The notes under the pieces were generated by a model. It was not told where the DNA came from, did no database searches, and saw nothing but the letters and a program-made list of their open reading frames with translations. Position numbers and translations under genes: made by a program. This document shows, one piece after another, positions 39,467 to 48,673 of a DNA stretch of 64,000 nt. Origin of the DNA: Polynucleobacter sp. MWH-P3-07-1 (lineage in GTDB: Bacteria > Pseudomonadota > Gammaproteobacteria > Burkholderiales > Burkholderiaceae); assembly GCF_018687555.1 (NCBI RefSeq), contig NZ_CP061296.1, positions 62,001 through 126,000 on the forward strand. The letters are read 5' to 3'. The number at the start of each line of letters is the position of its first letter. Positions within the stretch are counted from its first letter, which is position 1.

Positions 39467-40228
39467 ATGCTGCTGATTCCTGCAATTGACTTAAAAGATG
39501 GCCACTGCGTTCGATTAGAGCAGGGTGACATGGATAAGGCTACGGTTTTTTCTGAAGATCCAGGTGCGATGGCTAAGCATTGGATTGCAAAAGGTGCGCG
39601 TCGTCTGCATTTGGTAGATCTGAATGGCGCCTTTGCTGGCAAGTTAAAAAATGAAGCAGCGATTAAGGCCATTCTCAAAGCAGTCGGTGATGAGATCCCG
39701 GTACAGCTCGGTGGCGGCATTCGTGATTTAGAAACCATTGAGCGTTTATTGGATGATGGCATCAGTACAGTCATTATCGGTACCGCTGCCGTAAAAAATC
39801 CTGGTTTCTTGCAAGATGCTTGCACCGCTTTTCCAGGACACATCATGGTGGGCTTGGACGCACGTGATGGGAAGGTGGCAACTGATGGCTGGAGCAAGAT
39901 CACTGGCCACGAAGTCATTGATCTCGGTAAAAAATTTGAGGACTACGGCGCTGAAGCCATTATCTATACCGACATTGGTCGTGATGGCATGCTCAAGGGC
40001 GTGAACCTTGAGGCAACCGTGAAGCTGGCGCAGGCTGTTCGTATACCCGTGATTGCTAGCGGTGGTTTATCCAATAACAAAGATATTGAAGCGCTCTGTG
40101 CAGTAGAAGAAGAGGGCGTCATGGGTGTGATTGCAGGGCGCTCAATTTATGCTGGCGATCTTGATCTGACTCAAGCGCAAAAATACGCTGATGAGATGAC
40201 GCTCAAATACGCTAAGAAAATTAGCTAG
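39467..40228 (+). CDS. hisA: Phosphoribosylformimino-5-aminoimidazole carboxamide ribotide isomerase
   Basis: HisA is a (beta/alpha)8 barrel isomerase in histidine synthesis. The 253-residue protein has [20 protein letters not shown] with catalytic Asp8, phosphate-binding glycines in [20 protein letters not shown], and the second catalytic region [20 protein letters not shown]. Length is typical. hisF starts 5 bases after its stop. Confidence 0.97.
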   Translation: MLLIPAIDLKDGHCVRLEQGDMDKATVFSEDPGAMAKHWIAKGARRLHLVDLNGAFAGKLKNEAAIKAILKAVGDEIPVQLGGGIRDLETIERLLDDGISTVIIGTAAVKNPGFLQDACTAFPGHIMVGLDARDGKVATDGWSKITGHEVIDLGKKFEDYGAEAIIYTDIGRDGMLKGVNLEATVKLAQAVRIPVIASGGLSNNKDIEALCAVEEEGVMGVIAGRSIYAGDLDLTQAQKYADEMTLKYAKKIS

Positions 40229-40233
40229 TAACA

Positions 40234-40992
40234 GTGCTCACTAAAAGAATTATTCCTTGCCTAGATGTTACTGCGGGCCGCGTGGTTAAGGGTGTGAACT
40301 TTGTAGGTCTGCGCGATGCGGGTGATCCGGTTGAGATTGCGCGACGTTACGACACACAAGGCGCAGATGAGCTCACTTTCTTGGACATCACTGCGACATC
40401 CGATGGGCGCGACCTGATTCTGCACATCATTGAAGATGTTGCTTCACAGGTTTTCATTCCGCTTACGGTTGGTGGTGGTGTGAGAGCGGTAGCTGATGTA
40501 CGCCGCTTACTGAATGCTGGTGCAGATAAAGTGAGTATGAATTCCTCCGCAGTGGCCAATCCCGATTTAGTTTCAGATGCTGCTGCTCATTATGGTTCTC
40601 AATGCATTGTGGTGGCAATCGATGCTAAGCAAACAGCAGGCGGTACTTGGGAAGTATTTACCCATGGTGGCAGAACAGCAACGGGTATTGATGTTGTTGC
40701 TTGGGCCAAAGAAGTGACTGAGCGTGGTGCTGGGGAAATTTTATTAACCAGTATGAATCGCGATGGCAGTAAAGATGGTTTTGATCTTGAGCTAACTGCC
40801 GCAGTTAGCAAAGCCGTGAGTGTGCCCGTAATCGCTTCTGGCGGTGTTGGCAATCTTCAGCATTTGGTGGATGGCATCACCAAAGGCCACGCCGATGCAG
40901 TCCTCGCTGCAAGTATTTTTCATTATGGGGAATTCACAGTTGGGCAAGCAAAAGAATATATGGCCAGCCAAGGAATCCCAGTGCGCATTTAG
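40234..40992 (+). CDS. hisF: Imidazole glycerol phosphate synthase, cyclase subunit
   Basis: HisF uses ammonia from HisH to make imidazoleglycerol phosphate and AICAR. The 252-residue barrel starts at GTG 40234 and has [20 protein letters not shown] with Asp11, VDIA-like [12 protein letters not shown] with the second catalytic Asp, and phosphate sites [14 protein letters not shown] and [11 protein letters not shown]. It follows hisA by 5 bases, so the two barrels are probably translated together. Confidence 0.97.
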   Translation: MLTKRIIPCLDVTAGRVVKGVNFVGLRDAGDPVEIARRYDTQGADELTFLDITATSDGRDLILHIIEDVASQVFIPLTVGGGVRAVADVRRLLNAGADKVSMNSSAVANPDLVSDAAAHYGSQCIVVAIDAKQTAGGTWEVFTHGGRTATGIDVVAWAKEVTERGAGEILLTSMNRDGSKDGFDLELTAAVSKAVSVPVIASGGVGNLQHLVDGITKGHADAVLAASIFHYGEFTVGQAKEYMASQGIPVRI

Positions 40993-41007
40993 CAGTAAAG
41001 TAAGACT

Positions 41008-41409
41008 ATGAGCACATTTACCCCTAATCAATCCTTGCAGGCAGATGGCTGGCTGGATGCCATTTCCTGGAATGAACAAAGCCTCGTGCCAGTCATTGCC
41101 CAAGAAGTGGGTAGTAAAGACGTCTTAATGATGGCCTGGATGAATCGAGACGCCTTGCTTGAAACATTGCGTTTAGGTGAGGCTGTCTATTGGAGCCGCT
41201 CAAGGCAAAAACTGTGGCACAAAGGGGAGGAATCTGGCCATACTCAAAAAGTCAGAGAAATTCGTTTAGATTGTGACGGCGATACAATTTTGCTTCTAGT
41301 AGAGCAAAAAGACGGAATTGCTTGCCATACGGGCGAGCACAGCTGTTTCTTCCTCAAATGGAATAGTGCTAAATCGGCTTGGGTAGATGAATCAAAAGCT
41401 GGCAAGTAA
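41008..41409 (+). CDS. hisI: Phosphoribosyl-AMP cyclohydrolase
   Basis: HisI opens the adenine ring of phosphoribosyl-AMP. The 133-residue enzyme has [20 protein letters not shown], the metal site [13 protein letters not shown] and zinc cysteines in [11 protein letters not shown]. It is separate from hisE, unlike the fused E. coli HisIE. ATG 41008 gives [10 protein letters not shown], an N-terminus typical of betaproteobacterial HisI. Confidence 0.97.
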   Translation: MSTFTPNQSLQADGWLDAISWNEQSLVPVIAQEVGSKDVLMMAWMNRDALLETLRLGEAVYWSRSRQKLWHKGEESGHTQKVREIRLDCDGDTILLLVEQKDGIACHTGEHSCFFLKWNSAKSAWVDESKAGK

Positions 41410-41442
41410 GCCTTAGCCTGACAAAAGACATAAAATTGAGGC

Positions 41443-41844
41443 ATGAATAATTCTGCAAAATCGGGATCAAGCTTGGATTCGGCCTTAGCCCATTTGGCTG
41501 ATGTCGTGGATCAGCGTCGAGATGCATTCAAGGCTGGCCAGATCGACCCCAAGACTTCCTATACCGCTTTGCTCTTCTCAAAGGGCGATGATGGAATCCT
41601 GAAGAAAATCGGTGAAGAGGCAACCGAGGCAGTTATGGCTGCTAAAGATGCTCGTCAGTCTCAGCTTGCTCCAGAGCAGCAAAAACTCTTGGTTGGTGAG
41701 ATGGCAGATCTCTGGTTTCATTGTTTGATTGCCTTATCCCAATTTCATTTGAGGCCAGAGGATGTGATTGCTGAGCTAGATCGTCGCTTGGGAACCTCAG
41801 GTATTGAAGAAAAGGCTGCTCGCAAAGCAACTGGCCAAGAGTAA
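41443..41844 (+). CDS. hisE: Phosphoribosyl-ATP pyrophosphatase
   Basis: HisE hydrolyses phosphoribosyl-ATP to phosphoribosyl-AMP. The 133-residue MazG-like all-alpha protein has [32 protein letters not shown] and [15 protein letters not shown], with the conserved acidic metal ligands. The N-terminus is about 25 residues longer than in minimal HisE proteins. It closes the his cluster and is followed 5 bases later by a HIT gene. Confidence 0.96.
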   Translation: MNNSAKSGSSLDSALAHLADVVDQRRDAFKAGQIDPKTSYTALLFSKGDDGILKKIGEEATEAVMAAKDARQSQLAPEQQKLLVGEMADLWFHCLIALSQFHLRPEDVIAELDRRLGTSGIEEKAARKATGQE

Positions 41845-41849
41845 AGCTG

Positions 41850-42206
41850 ATGAGTCACGATCCTAATTGCCTATTTTGTAAGATTGCCCAAGGTCTGATT
41901 CCTTCGCAAAAGGTCTATGAAGACGAGGAAATCTTTGCCTTTAAGGACATTAATCCTGGTGCCCCAATCCATTTCTTAATGATTCCGAAGAAACATATTC
42001 CGATGTTGGAGGCTGCACAGACTCAAGATGCGCCTTTGCTCGGTAGAATGATGGAATTAGCACCTCGTCTTGCCAAAGAGCAGGGTTGTCGTCCTGGAAA
42101 AGAAGGCGGCTTTAGGGTGATGGTCAATAATGGCGCAGATGGTGGACAAGAGGTCTATCACCTGCATTTACATGTTTTGGGCGGTCCACGCCCCTGGAAA
42201 AAATAA
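41850..42206 (+). CDS. HIT-family nucleotide-binding hydrolase (HinT-like)
   Basis: This 118-residue protein has the histidine-triad motif VYHLHLHVLGGPRPWKK, HxHxH with the catalytic His, and the N-terminal CLFCKIAQGLIPSQKVYEDE. HinT-like proteins hydrolyse nucleoside phosphoramidates such as aminoacyl-AMP. The place after hisIE and before tatA is conserved in many betaproteobacteria. The physiological substrate is unknown here. Confidence 0.94.
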   Translation: MSHDPNCLFCKIAQGLIPSQKVYEDEEIFAFKDINPGAPIHFLMIPKKHIPMLEAAQTQDAPLLGRMMELAPRLAKEQGCRPGKEGGFRVMVNNGADGGQEVYHLHLHVLGGPRPWKK

Positions 42207-42221
42207 TCCAAGGAGAAAATG

Positions 42222-42443
42222 ATGGGTTCATTCAGTATTTGGCATTGGTTAATTGTTTTGGTGATTGTGATGTTGGTTTTTGGTACCAAAAAATTACGCA
42301 ATATTGGTCAAGATCTTGGCGGTGCAGTCAAAGGTTTCAAAGACGGCATGAATAGTGCCGATACAACTAAAGAGCAAATCCCCCAAAGTGGTGCAGCTAC
42401 AGATAAAACGGTTGATGTGCAAGCCAAAGATCTGAATAAGTGA
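42222..42443 (+). CDS. tatA: Sec-independent translocase subunit TatA
   Basis: TatA polymerises to form the passage through which folded twin-arginine proteins cross the inner membrane. The 73-residue protein has one membrane helix ([16 protein letters not shown]), the hinge [20 protein letters not shown] and an amphipathic helix plus charged tail. I chose ATG 42222 (AGGAG 6 bases before); ATG 42219 would add one Met. It heads tatABC. Confidence 0.95.
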   Translation: MGSFSIWHWLIVLVIVMLVFGTKKLRNIGQDLGGAVKGFKDGMNSADTTKEQIPQSGAATDKTVDVQAKDLNK

Positions 42444-42467
42444 TCTTGTCAGCATCAATGACTACAC

Positions 42468-42953
42468 ATGATTGATCTTGGGGTTTCCAAACTTGCGCTG
42501 ATTGCGGTCGTCGCTTTAATTGTGGTCGGACCAGAGCGCTTACCTAAAGTGGCGCGTGTCGCAGGGAACTTATTTGGACGCGCTCAGCGTTACATGTCTG
42601 AGGTGAAATCAGAAGTCAACCGTCAAATGGAGATGGAAGAGTTCAGAAAATTGCGGGAAGACAGTGTGGCAGCCCTTAAAGAGGTTGAGAACAGTATTCA
42701 TTCCACTGCACAAGAAGTGACGACGCATTTAAGTGATCAAGCCGATATTGGTTTGGCAAGCTCAACGAACTTCTCCGAGGCTATTCCTAGCGAGCAAGAT
42801 GTGATTCGGAGAACGCAACGTCAAGGTAGAAATAGTTGGGCAAATAAAAGAGCAGCAAGACCTTTGTGGTTTAAACGGTCTGCTGGAATTCGGGCGCGCG
42901 TGCAATCTGGCGCAGCTAGAATGAAGCGCTTTCACCATAGCGCCATCAAGTAA
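42468..42953 (+). CDS. tatB: Sec-independent translocase subunit TatB
   Basis: TatB forms the twin-arginine signal receptor with TatC. The 161-residue protein has the TatB N-terminus MIDLGVSKLALIAVVALIVV followed by GPERLPKVARVAGNLFGRAQ, an amphipathic and coiled region, and a very basic last 40 residues (RAARPLWFKRSAGIRARVQS and on), a tail I associate with betaproteobacterial TatB. tatC starts 18 bases later. Confidence 0.95.
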   Translation: MIDLGVSKLALIAVVALIVVGPERLPKVARVAGNLFGRAQRYMSEVKSEVNRQMEMEEFRKLREDSVAALKEVENSIHSTAQEVTTHLSDQADIGLASSTNFSEAIPSEQDVIRRTQRQGRNSWANKRAARPLWFKRSAGIRARVQSGAARMKRFHHSAIK

Positions 42954-42971
42954 ACCCATTTTTAGCTCTAC

Positions 42972-43727
42972 ATGACAGAAAACCATTCCACTGAAGATTC
43001 TGGATTGCAAGAATCCTTCCTATCGCATTTATTTGAATTGCGAGATCGGATCATCAAGGCGGGTCTAGCCATTGTGATTGTGTTTGCTGGCTTGGTGTAT
43101 TGGGCGCCAGATATCTTTCATCTTTTTGCGCAGCCCTTACTCAATGCATTGCCTGCTGGCGGCAAAATGATTGTGACTGATGTGACGGGTTCTTTCTTTG
43201 TGCCCATGAAGGTCACCATGTTGGCTGCTTTTATGATTGCATTACCAGTCGTGATGTATCAACTATGGGCCTTTATTGCGCCTGGTCTCTATTTGCACGA
43301 GCGTAAATTAATTGTGCCCCTGGTGATTAGTAGCTACACCCTATTTATTGTTGGGATGGCTTTTGCTTATTTCTTGGTCTTTCCAACAGTCTTTAAATTT
43401 ATGGCGAGTTACAACGCTCCACTGGGTGCGGAAATGTCGACTGACATTGATAATTATCTGAGTTTTGCCATGACCAGCTTCTTGGCATTTGGTATTACAT
43501 TTGAGGTGCCAGTGGTAGTCGTAGTCCTGGTCCGCATGGGAATGGTTACCTTGGCGAAGTTGAAAGAGATTCGCCCTTATGTCATTGTGGGCGCCTTCAT
43601 TATTGCTGCGGTAGTCACGCCGCCAGATGTGCTGTCTCAGCTATTGCTTGCTTTACCCATGATCGTGCTTTACGAAATTGGTCTTTTGGCTGCGCGTCTG
43701 TATGTTCCAAAAGACAACGAGAATTAA
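42972..43727 (+). CDS. tatC: Sec-independent translocase subunit TatC
   Basis: TatC is the six-helix core that recognises twin-arginine signals. The 251-residue protein has the early motif LQESFLSHLFELRDRIIKAG and family stretches LYLHERKLIVPLVISSYTLF and VVTPPDVLSQLLLALPMIVL. The Rieske protein at 51851 is a likely client. Its stop codon overlaps the stop of the convergent Sel1-repeat gene by 3 to 4 bases, leaving no room for an intergenic terminator. Confidence 0.97.
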   Translation: MTENHSTEDSGLQESFLSHLFELRDRIIKAGLAIVIVFAGLVYWAPDIFHLFAQPLLNALPAGGKMIVTDVTGSFFVPMKVTMLAAFMIALPVVMYQLWAFIAPGLYLHERKLIVPLVISSYTLFIVGMAFAYFLVFPTVFKFMASYNAPLGAEMSTDIDNYLSFAMTSFLAFGITFEVPVVVVVLVRMGMVTLAKLKEIRPYVIVGAFIIAAVVTPPDVLSQLLLALPMIVLYEIGLLAARLYVPKDNEN

Positions 43728-45190
43728 GCGAGCTCTATATCTGATTCATCCGGCTGGCGTTTATTGATCCGAGTCTTCAGCCAGTCCGTCACGCGATCAA
43801 ATCGGTAGCGTCTTTGTCTGAGGTTGCCTTCTTGATCACTAGGGATGCCTGCAAAGGCTTTCCCTGCGGCCAACAAACTGCGACGTTGACTTACCGTCTC
43901 AATCTGAATGAGCCGAGGTAATATTTTTGGCAATTCCCAACGAATATCCACCACTACACAATGCTCATGTTGCATCTGACTGACTTCACAGAGGAGTAAC
44001 TCCGCCTTGCTCAATTGAAACTGATTGGCAATGACCAGGCGATGACACAGCAAGATCCATTCTTCATCTAACTTGTGTTCAGCATGGTGGTTCAGCGCAT
44101 GCTCTGCCAAGGTGGCAAGTTCGTGCCAATCATTCTGTTTGGGAGTGGGAACGCTCTCCAGAATTTTCTGTATCAATTCGCTTGCTTCACTAACACCTTG
44201 CTGATGCGCTTGCCATACCCAATAGGATGCTTGCAAACCGCGAACCGGCTCTTCTAACTTTTCTCGCTTGCGCCACAAGTTGGCGCCTTTCCGAAACTGA
44301 GCTTCAGGGTGTCCCAGATCAGCGGCACGATCAAAGCAACGATCACTCTCTGCAGCGCTGTAACCAGAAAATTGAGGGCGCCGATAAATTTCACCTAAAG
44401 CAAACCAGGCATCTCGATCACTATCTTTAGCAGCCAGCTCTAGCCAATGCGCTGCTTTTTTTAATGAAGCATTTGATTTAGTAGCGGATGATTTTTCTAA
44501 CTCTTCCTTCTGATCAATGCGCGCGAGTCGCAAACCCAGAGCAAGCTTGGCTTTAGTGAGGCCTAGCTCAGCGCAACGATAGAGCGCTTCTTCGCTGCCA
44601 TCATTTACCCAAGCATCCCACAGAGATGACAGGGCCTGATTCTTGGGCTGAAGTTGCAGTAATAATTCTTTGGCTAAATATTGGTAGGCTGATTCAGCAT
44701 CTCCAAGCTCATGAAGATATTGTTTGGCTAATTCCTGAAGGCTCTCAAAGTTGTACTTCGATAATGTTGCAACTGTTGATGAAGACTTTTCATTTTTAAA
44801 CCACTGCTTGAGCTCTGCTTGTAGTTCTGCATGAGCGGGGTTCATTAGTAAATTGGCGAGTTGCCACTTTGCTGGTATTGAATTTTCTTCAGCGAGCTTC
44901 CAAAAAAGATCCCATGCAAAGCCAAACGAAGGAGATTTGAAGACCTCAATCAGGGGAATTTGGGCAATCAATTCATAAAGTGATGAAAGTTGACTGAAAT
45001 TTGAGGAACTAATCTCAAGTGATTGATTTGTAATGGAAAAATAGGACTTTTCCAGCCAAATCAAGGCATTTGCAGGCTGAATGGGGGTTTTGAAAGAGCC
45101 CTTGAGATAGGCTGAAGCCAGATTTTGTTGCGCAGATACATCACCTAGTCGCGCAGAACTGAGGATTTTTAAGAATTCACGGCTTGCCAT
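43724..45190 (-). CDS. Sel1/TPR-repeat protein of unknown function
   Basis: This 488-residue protein consists mostly of alpha-helical Sel1-like repeats, for example ARLGDVSAQQNLASAYLKGS (about 12-31), KAAHWLELAAKDSDRDAWFA, ALGEIYRRPQFSGYSAAESD and CFDRAADLGHPEAQFRKGAN. Such repeats usually scaffold protein interactions. There is no signal peptide, so it is probably cytoplasmic. The C-terminus (about 400-488) is basic and unlike the repeats. It is transcribed against tatC and away from the porin. I cannot assign a function. Confidence 0.8.
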   Translation of the reverse strand: MASREFLKILSSARLGDVSAQQNLASAYLKGSFKTPIQPANALIWLEKSYFSITNQSLEISSSNFSQLSSLYELIAQIPLIEVFKSPSFGFAWDLFWKLAEENSIPAKWQLANLLMNPAHAELQAELKQWFKNEKSSSTVATLSKYNFESLQELAKQYLHELGDAESAYQYLAKELLLQLQPKNQALSSLWDAWVNDGSEEALYRCAELGLTKAKLALGLRLARIDQKEELEKSSATKSNASLKKAAHWLELAAKDSDRDAWFALGEIYRRPQFSGYSAAESDRCFDRAADLGHPEAQFRKGANLWRKREKLEEPVRGLQASYWVWQAHQQGVSEASELIQKILESVPTPKQNDWHELATLAEHALNHHAEHKLDEEWILLCHRLVIANQFQLSKAELLLCEVSQMQHEHCVVVDIRWELPKILPRLIQIETVSQRRSLLAAGKAFAGIPSDQEGNLRQRRYRFDRVTDWLKTRINKRQPDESDIELA

Positions 45191-45397
45191 GTGACAATTT
45201 TGTCATTCAAAGCAGTAAAAAGATAGAAAACAGAGCCCTTGTTGCCGAGATACAACGAAGAAAGCCAAAAAACTCCCTTTTGACAAGCAAAAAGAGTCTG
45301 TAATTGCTCTAACCCCCAGTCTCGTAGTTCAAAACCAGCAAAATTCATAGGTCCCAGCTTTATTGGGCATTACTTTCAATTTATGGAGATTTAAAGA

Positions 45398-46675
45398 ATG
45401 AAAAAATCGCTATTCGCACTCGCAGCTGTTGGTGCACTTGCTGGCACAGCTCAAGCTCAGTCAAGCGTAACCGTATACGGCATCATCGATATGGGTTTGA
45501 TCGGTGGTAATAACTACGGCACTACTGGTGGTGCTGTTAACTCTTCAGCCGGTGTAGTTAAGACTACTGGCCTTGGAGTTGTTTCAAGTGGTGAATCTAC
45601 TTCACGCATCGGCTTCAAAGGTATGGAAGATTTAGGCGGCGGTTTGTCTGCTCTCTTCACCTATGAAACTGCAGTTGATCCATCTGCTACAACTTTAATT
45701 ACCACAACACGTCAGGCTTTTGTTGGTTTAAAGAAAAATGGCGTTGGTTCATTCTTGGCTGGTTCACAAAACACTGTTATCTATGACGCTGTTTTGGCAT
45801 CCTCACCAAACGGTGTTAACAACATGGGTGGTGACTTGGTTACCCTCGGCGTTAAGGGCCTTCAAGGTCAAGTTGCTGCATCTAACTCTGCTTCCCTCGG
45901 CGGCAACCAGTTCGGTTTGAGCAATAATGCTGCTTACGACACCCGCACTGCAAACGCTTTGCAATTCAAATCTGATGTTTTCTCAGGTTTTGACGCACGC
46001 GCTATGATCATCGCTAACAATAAGAGCAGTACACAGACAACTGCTGGTGGCGCAGGTGCTGGTGTTGGCGGTAACGCAAGCAGCAATGGCTATGCACTTG
46101 GCCTCGACTACACCTGGACTAAATTAAACTTGACAGCCAACTGGCAGCAGTTGAATGCACTCAGCAATACTGCTGCTGCTTCCACAGCTCCAATTATGTT
46201 CGGTCAAGGTACTGACTCAAATACAAGTTCAACAGTCTCTGCTGGTTCCAACGTCCGTGATGCGGGTATTTACCTTGCTGCTAACTACGACTTCGGTGTC
46301 TTGAAGGCGTTCTATCAGTACGTTAACCGTAAAGCGACTTCCGCAAGTGCTCCTTTGTACTATCAAAAGTACACAGCTAACCAAATTGGTGTGAATTCTT
46401 ACGTAACTCCTGCTATTCAAGTATTTGCTTTAGCAGCGATTGGTAAGTACCAGCCTGAGGCTGCATTTAATGCCTCTAGCGCTCTTTACACACCTGGTAC
46501 AACCAATCTGAGCGGTTACCAGCTTGGTGCTAACTATTGGTTGAGCAAGCGTACTAACTTGTATGCGATCTACGGTCAGATGGAGCAGTCTAACCAATCC
46601 TTTGGATCTGCTACTGCCAATCCTAGTGCCTACAACATGAATAACTATGGTGTTGGCGTACGTCACACTTTCTAA
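45398..46675 (+). CDS. General outer-membrane porin (Burkholderiaceae type, 16-strand)
   Basis: The 425-residue protein has a signal peptide (1-20, ending AQAQ), the start of the mature porin SSVTVYGIIDMGLIGGN, the L3-region-like motif ESTSRIGFKGMEDLGGGLSA and the C-terminal aromatic signature GVGVRHTF used for BAM recognition. Codons are strongly biased, which suggests high expression. GGAGATTTAAAG precedes ATG 45398. The 207-base upstream region has a TTGACA (45280-45285) but no convincing -10 at the right distance. A strong terminator follows. Confidence 0.94.
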   Translation: MKKSLFALAAVGALAGTAQAQSSVTVYGIIDMGLIGGNNYGTTGGAVNSSAGVVKTTGLGVVSSGESTSRIGFKGMEDLGGGLSALFTYETAVDPSATTLITTTRQAFVGLKKNGVGSFLAGSQNTVIYDAVLASSPNGVNNMGGDLVTLGVKGLQGQVAASNSASLGGNQFGLSNNAAYDTRTANALQFKSDVFSGFDARAMIIANNKSSTQTTAGGAGAGVGGNASSNGYALGLDYTWTKLNLTANWQQLNALSNTAAASTAPIMFGQGTDSNTSSTVSAGSNVRDAGIYLAANYDFGVLKAFYQYVNRKATSASAPLYYQKYTANQIGVNSYVTPAIQVFALAAIGKYQPEAAFNASSALYTPGTTNLSGYQLGANYWLSKRTNLYAIYGQMEQSNQSFGSATANPSAYNMNNYGVGVRHTF

Positions 46676-46721
46676 TTTGACACTAGCGTAAGCTAGTCAA
46701 TAATTAGTTAGGCATTAAATC

Positions 46722-46751
46722 AACCCACTGTGGCAACACAGTGGGTTTTTT
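46722..46751 (+). terminator. Strong terminator of the porin gene with GCAA tetraloop
   Basis: AACCCACTGTG (46722-46732) pairs perfectly over 11 bases with CACAGTGGGTT (46737-46747), closed by the GNRA tetraloop GCAA and followed by a T run to 46751. A smaller hairpin ACTAGC-GTAA-GCTAGT lies upstream at 46682-46697. Confidence 0.93.
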
Positions 46752-46837
46752 CTTTGCTCGACAACAAATCAATGAATAAACTGAATCCTTCCTGAAAAAA
46801 GATGGAATTAAAAAAAACAAGAAGCCGACAAATTCTT

Positions 46838-46846
46838 TGTCATAAT
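46838..46846 (+). promoter_or_regulatory. Candidate extended -10 promoter of the glutamate ABC importer
   Basis: TGT followed by CATAAT (46838-46846) fits an extended -10 element. No good -35 is seen, which extended -10 promoters can tolerate. It would start transcription near 46853, about 60 bases before the gltI start at 46914 and after the porin terminator. Confidence 0.4.
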
Positions 46847-46913
46847 GAGATCGTTAGGTCTTGTGCTCTGGTGTTTATTTGAGCTGTTATGGGAAAAAAT
46901 GGAGATTATCAAA

Positions 46914-47840
46914 ATGAAAAAAATATCGTTTCAAGGCAATATAAATGCAGTATTTTGGTTTGGCTTAATGCTAGCCATAAGCTCGGTGACATCAATGGCA
47001 GCAAGTCCTACGTTGGATAAAATCAAGTCCACTGGAGCAGTCACCATGGGCGTTAGAGAGTCATCTATTCCGATGTCTTACACCACCGGGGATAGCCGGT
47101 TTGATGGGTATCACGTCGAGATCTGCCGCATGATCCTAGGCGATATTAAAGATAAGCTCGGCATTAGTACCTTAAGAATTAACTATCAGCCAGTGACTTC
47201 TCAAAACCGGGTGCCATTAGTTCAAAACGGCACAGTGGATATCGAGTGCGGCACTACCACTAACAATACTGCGCGGGGTAAAGATGTTGCATTTGCAGAT
47301 ACTTTGTATGTGGAAGAGGTTCGCATTGCTGTTAAGGCAAATTCCAATATCAAATCAATTGAAGATTTGAATGGTAAAAGAGTCGCCAGTACCACTGGTA
47401 CCACCTCTGTTCAGTTAATTCGTAAAAATCAAAAGGCTAAGGACATTAAGTTTGAAGAAGTCTATGGCAAAGATCATGCCGATAGCTTCCTGCTCCTAGA
47501 AACAGGTCGTGCAGATGCGTTCGTGATGGACGGCTCTATTCTGGCGGGTAATATTGCAAATGCGAAAAATCCAAAAGACTTTAAGATTGTAGGCGAGCCT
47601 TTAAGCGTTGAGCCAATCGCCATTATGCTTCCAAAAAATGATCCAGAGTTTAAGGCTGCTGTCGATGCCGCCATTGCTAAGATTGTAAAAAATGGCAATA
47701 TGCCAAAGCTTTGGAACAAATGGTTTTTATCACCCATTCCTCCTAAAGGCATCGTCGTTGGTTTAGAGCTTTCTCCAGCAACTAAAAATGCTTGGGCTCA
47801 CTTGAACGACAAGCCTGCTGAAGATTACATTGCTAAGTAA
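46914..47840 (+). CDS. gltI: Glutamate/aspartate ABC transporter periplasmic binding protein
   Basis: This 308-residue family 3 solute-binding protein has a signal peptide (about 1-31, ending SMAAS), then TLDKIKSTGAVTMGVRESSI, VDIECGTTTNNTARGKDVAF and LLETGRADAFVMDGSILAGN, typical of GltI/AatJ-type proteins. I chose ATG 46914 (GGAG 9 bases before) because the in-frame extension upstream looks unlike a signal peptide. It is first in gltIJKL. Glutamate or aspartate specificity is inferred from family and operon. Confidence 0.94.
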   Translation: MKKISFQGNINAVFWFGLMLAISSVTSMAASPTLDKIKSTGAVTMGVRESSIPMSYTTGDSRFDGYHVEICRMILGDIKDKLGISTLRINYQPVTSQNRVPLVQNGTVDIECGTTTNNTARGKDVAFADTLYVEEVRIAVKANSNIKSIEDLNGKRVASTTGTTSVQLIRKNQKAKDIKFEEVYGKDHADSFLLLETGRADAFVMDGSILAGNIANAKNPKDFKIVGEPLSVEPIAIMLPKNDPEFKAAVDAAIAKIVKNGNMPKLWNKWFLSPIPPKGIVVGLELSPATKNAWAHLNDKPAEDYIAK

Positions 47841-47871
47841 GCACTTGTCTACTTTGACGGTGGCCTAAAGT

Positions 47872-48663
47872 ATGGCTTTAGATTTCGGTATCTTTTGTAA
47901 AAATACCCTAGACGGAGGAGTGGTTGATCACTGCTTCTCCTCAATCTTTGGCCTAGCTGGCAATAGCGATCCAAGCTATTTGGATTGGTTAATTAGTGCC
48001 TGGGGGTGGACTCTATTGGTATCTGGCTTAGGCCTAGCCATTGCCATTGTGCTTGGTATTTTGATGGGCGCCTTACGGACTCTGCCTGATACAAAAGTAG
48101 TCTATCAATGGCTGCTGTGGCTTTCAACTTGCTGGGTTGAATTATTTCGGAACATTCCGATCATTGTTCAGGTCTTCCTTTGGTATTACGTAATACCCGC
48201 ATTTATCCCACCCCTGAAAGCGGTTCCTTCGTTTTGGCTGGTGAGCATGGCACTTGGGTTTTTCACTTCCGCTCGAATTGCAGAGCAGGTGAGGGCAGGC
48301 ATTGGATCCATCCCAAGTGGACAGCGCGCTGCGGCAACAGCTTTGGGACTGACAACTTTGCAAACCTATCGTTATGTGATTTTACCGATCGCTTTAAGAA
48401 TTGTGATTCCACCACTGACTTCGGAGAGTATGAATCTCATAAAAAACTCTTCCGTTGCGTTTGCGGTGTCGGTCCCCGAGTTAACGCTCTTTGCTATGCA
48501 GGCGCAGGAAGAGACATCCCATGGTATCGAAGTCTATTTAGCTGTCACTGCTCTGTATGCGCTATCTGCATTTTTTGTCAATTGGGTGATGACGGTAATC
48601 GAAAAAAGAAGTCGCATTCCTGGCGTGGTTAGCATGTCTCCAGATGCTAAATTAGCGCATTAA
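47872..48663 (+). CDS. gltJ: Glutamate/aspartate ABC transporter permease GltJ
   Basis: The 263-residue permease has a HisM-type fold: WLISAWGWTLLVSGLGLAIA, FRNIPIIVQVFLWYY and the EAA loop AATALGLTTLQTYRYVILPI. The N-terminal extension with two cysteines (CKNTLDGGVVDHC) is common in GltJ proteins. It pairs with GltK (48674), and both belong to the importer whose binding protein is at 46914. Confidence 0.95.
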   Translation: MALDFGIFCKNTLDGGVVDHCFSSIFGLAGNSDPSYLDWLISAWGWTLLVSGLGLAIAIVLGILMGALRTLPDTKVVYQWLLWLSTCWVELFRNIPIIVQVFLWYYVIPAFIPPLKAVPSFWLVSMALGFFTSARIAEQVRAGIGSIPSGQRAAATALGLTTLQTYRYVILPIALRIVIPPLTSESMNLIKNSSVAFAVSVPELTLFAMQAQEETSHGIEVYLAVTALYALSAFFVNWVMTVIEKRSRIPGVVSMSPDAKLAH

Positions 48664-48673
48664 TGGTGATGAA

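Noticed and set aside
45191..45397. TTGACA at 45280 as a clear porin promoter
   Set aside because: No acceptable -10 box occurs at 15-19 bases, so it is mentioned only in the porin entry.
46682..46697. ACTAGC-GTAA-GCTAGT hairpin after the porin as a separate terminator
   Set aside because: No T run follows it; the stronger hairpin at 46722 serves as the terminator.
46845..46913. N-terminal extension of the glutamate-binding protein
   Set aside because: ATG 46914 has a ribosome binding site and yields a clean signal peptide; the extension would precede it and overlaps the probable promoter.
48180..48632. Alternative-frame open frame of 150 codons inside gltJ
   Set aside because: It lies wholly inside a well-supported permease on the same strand and shows no recognisable domain.
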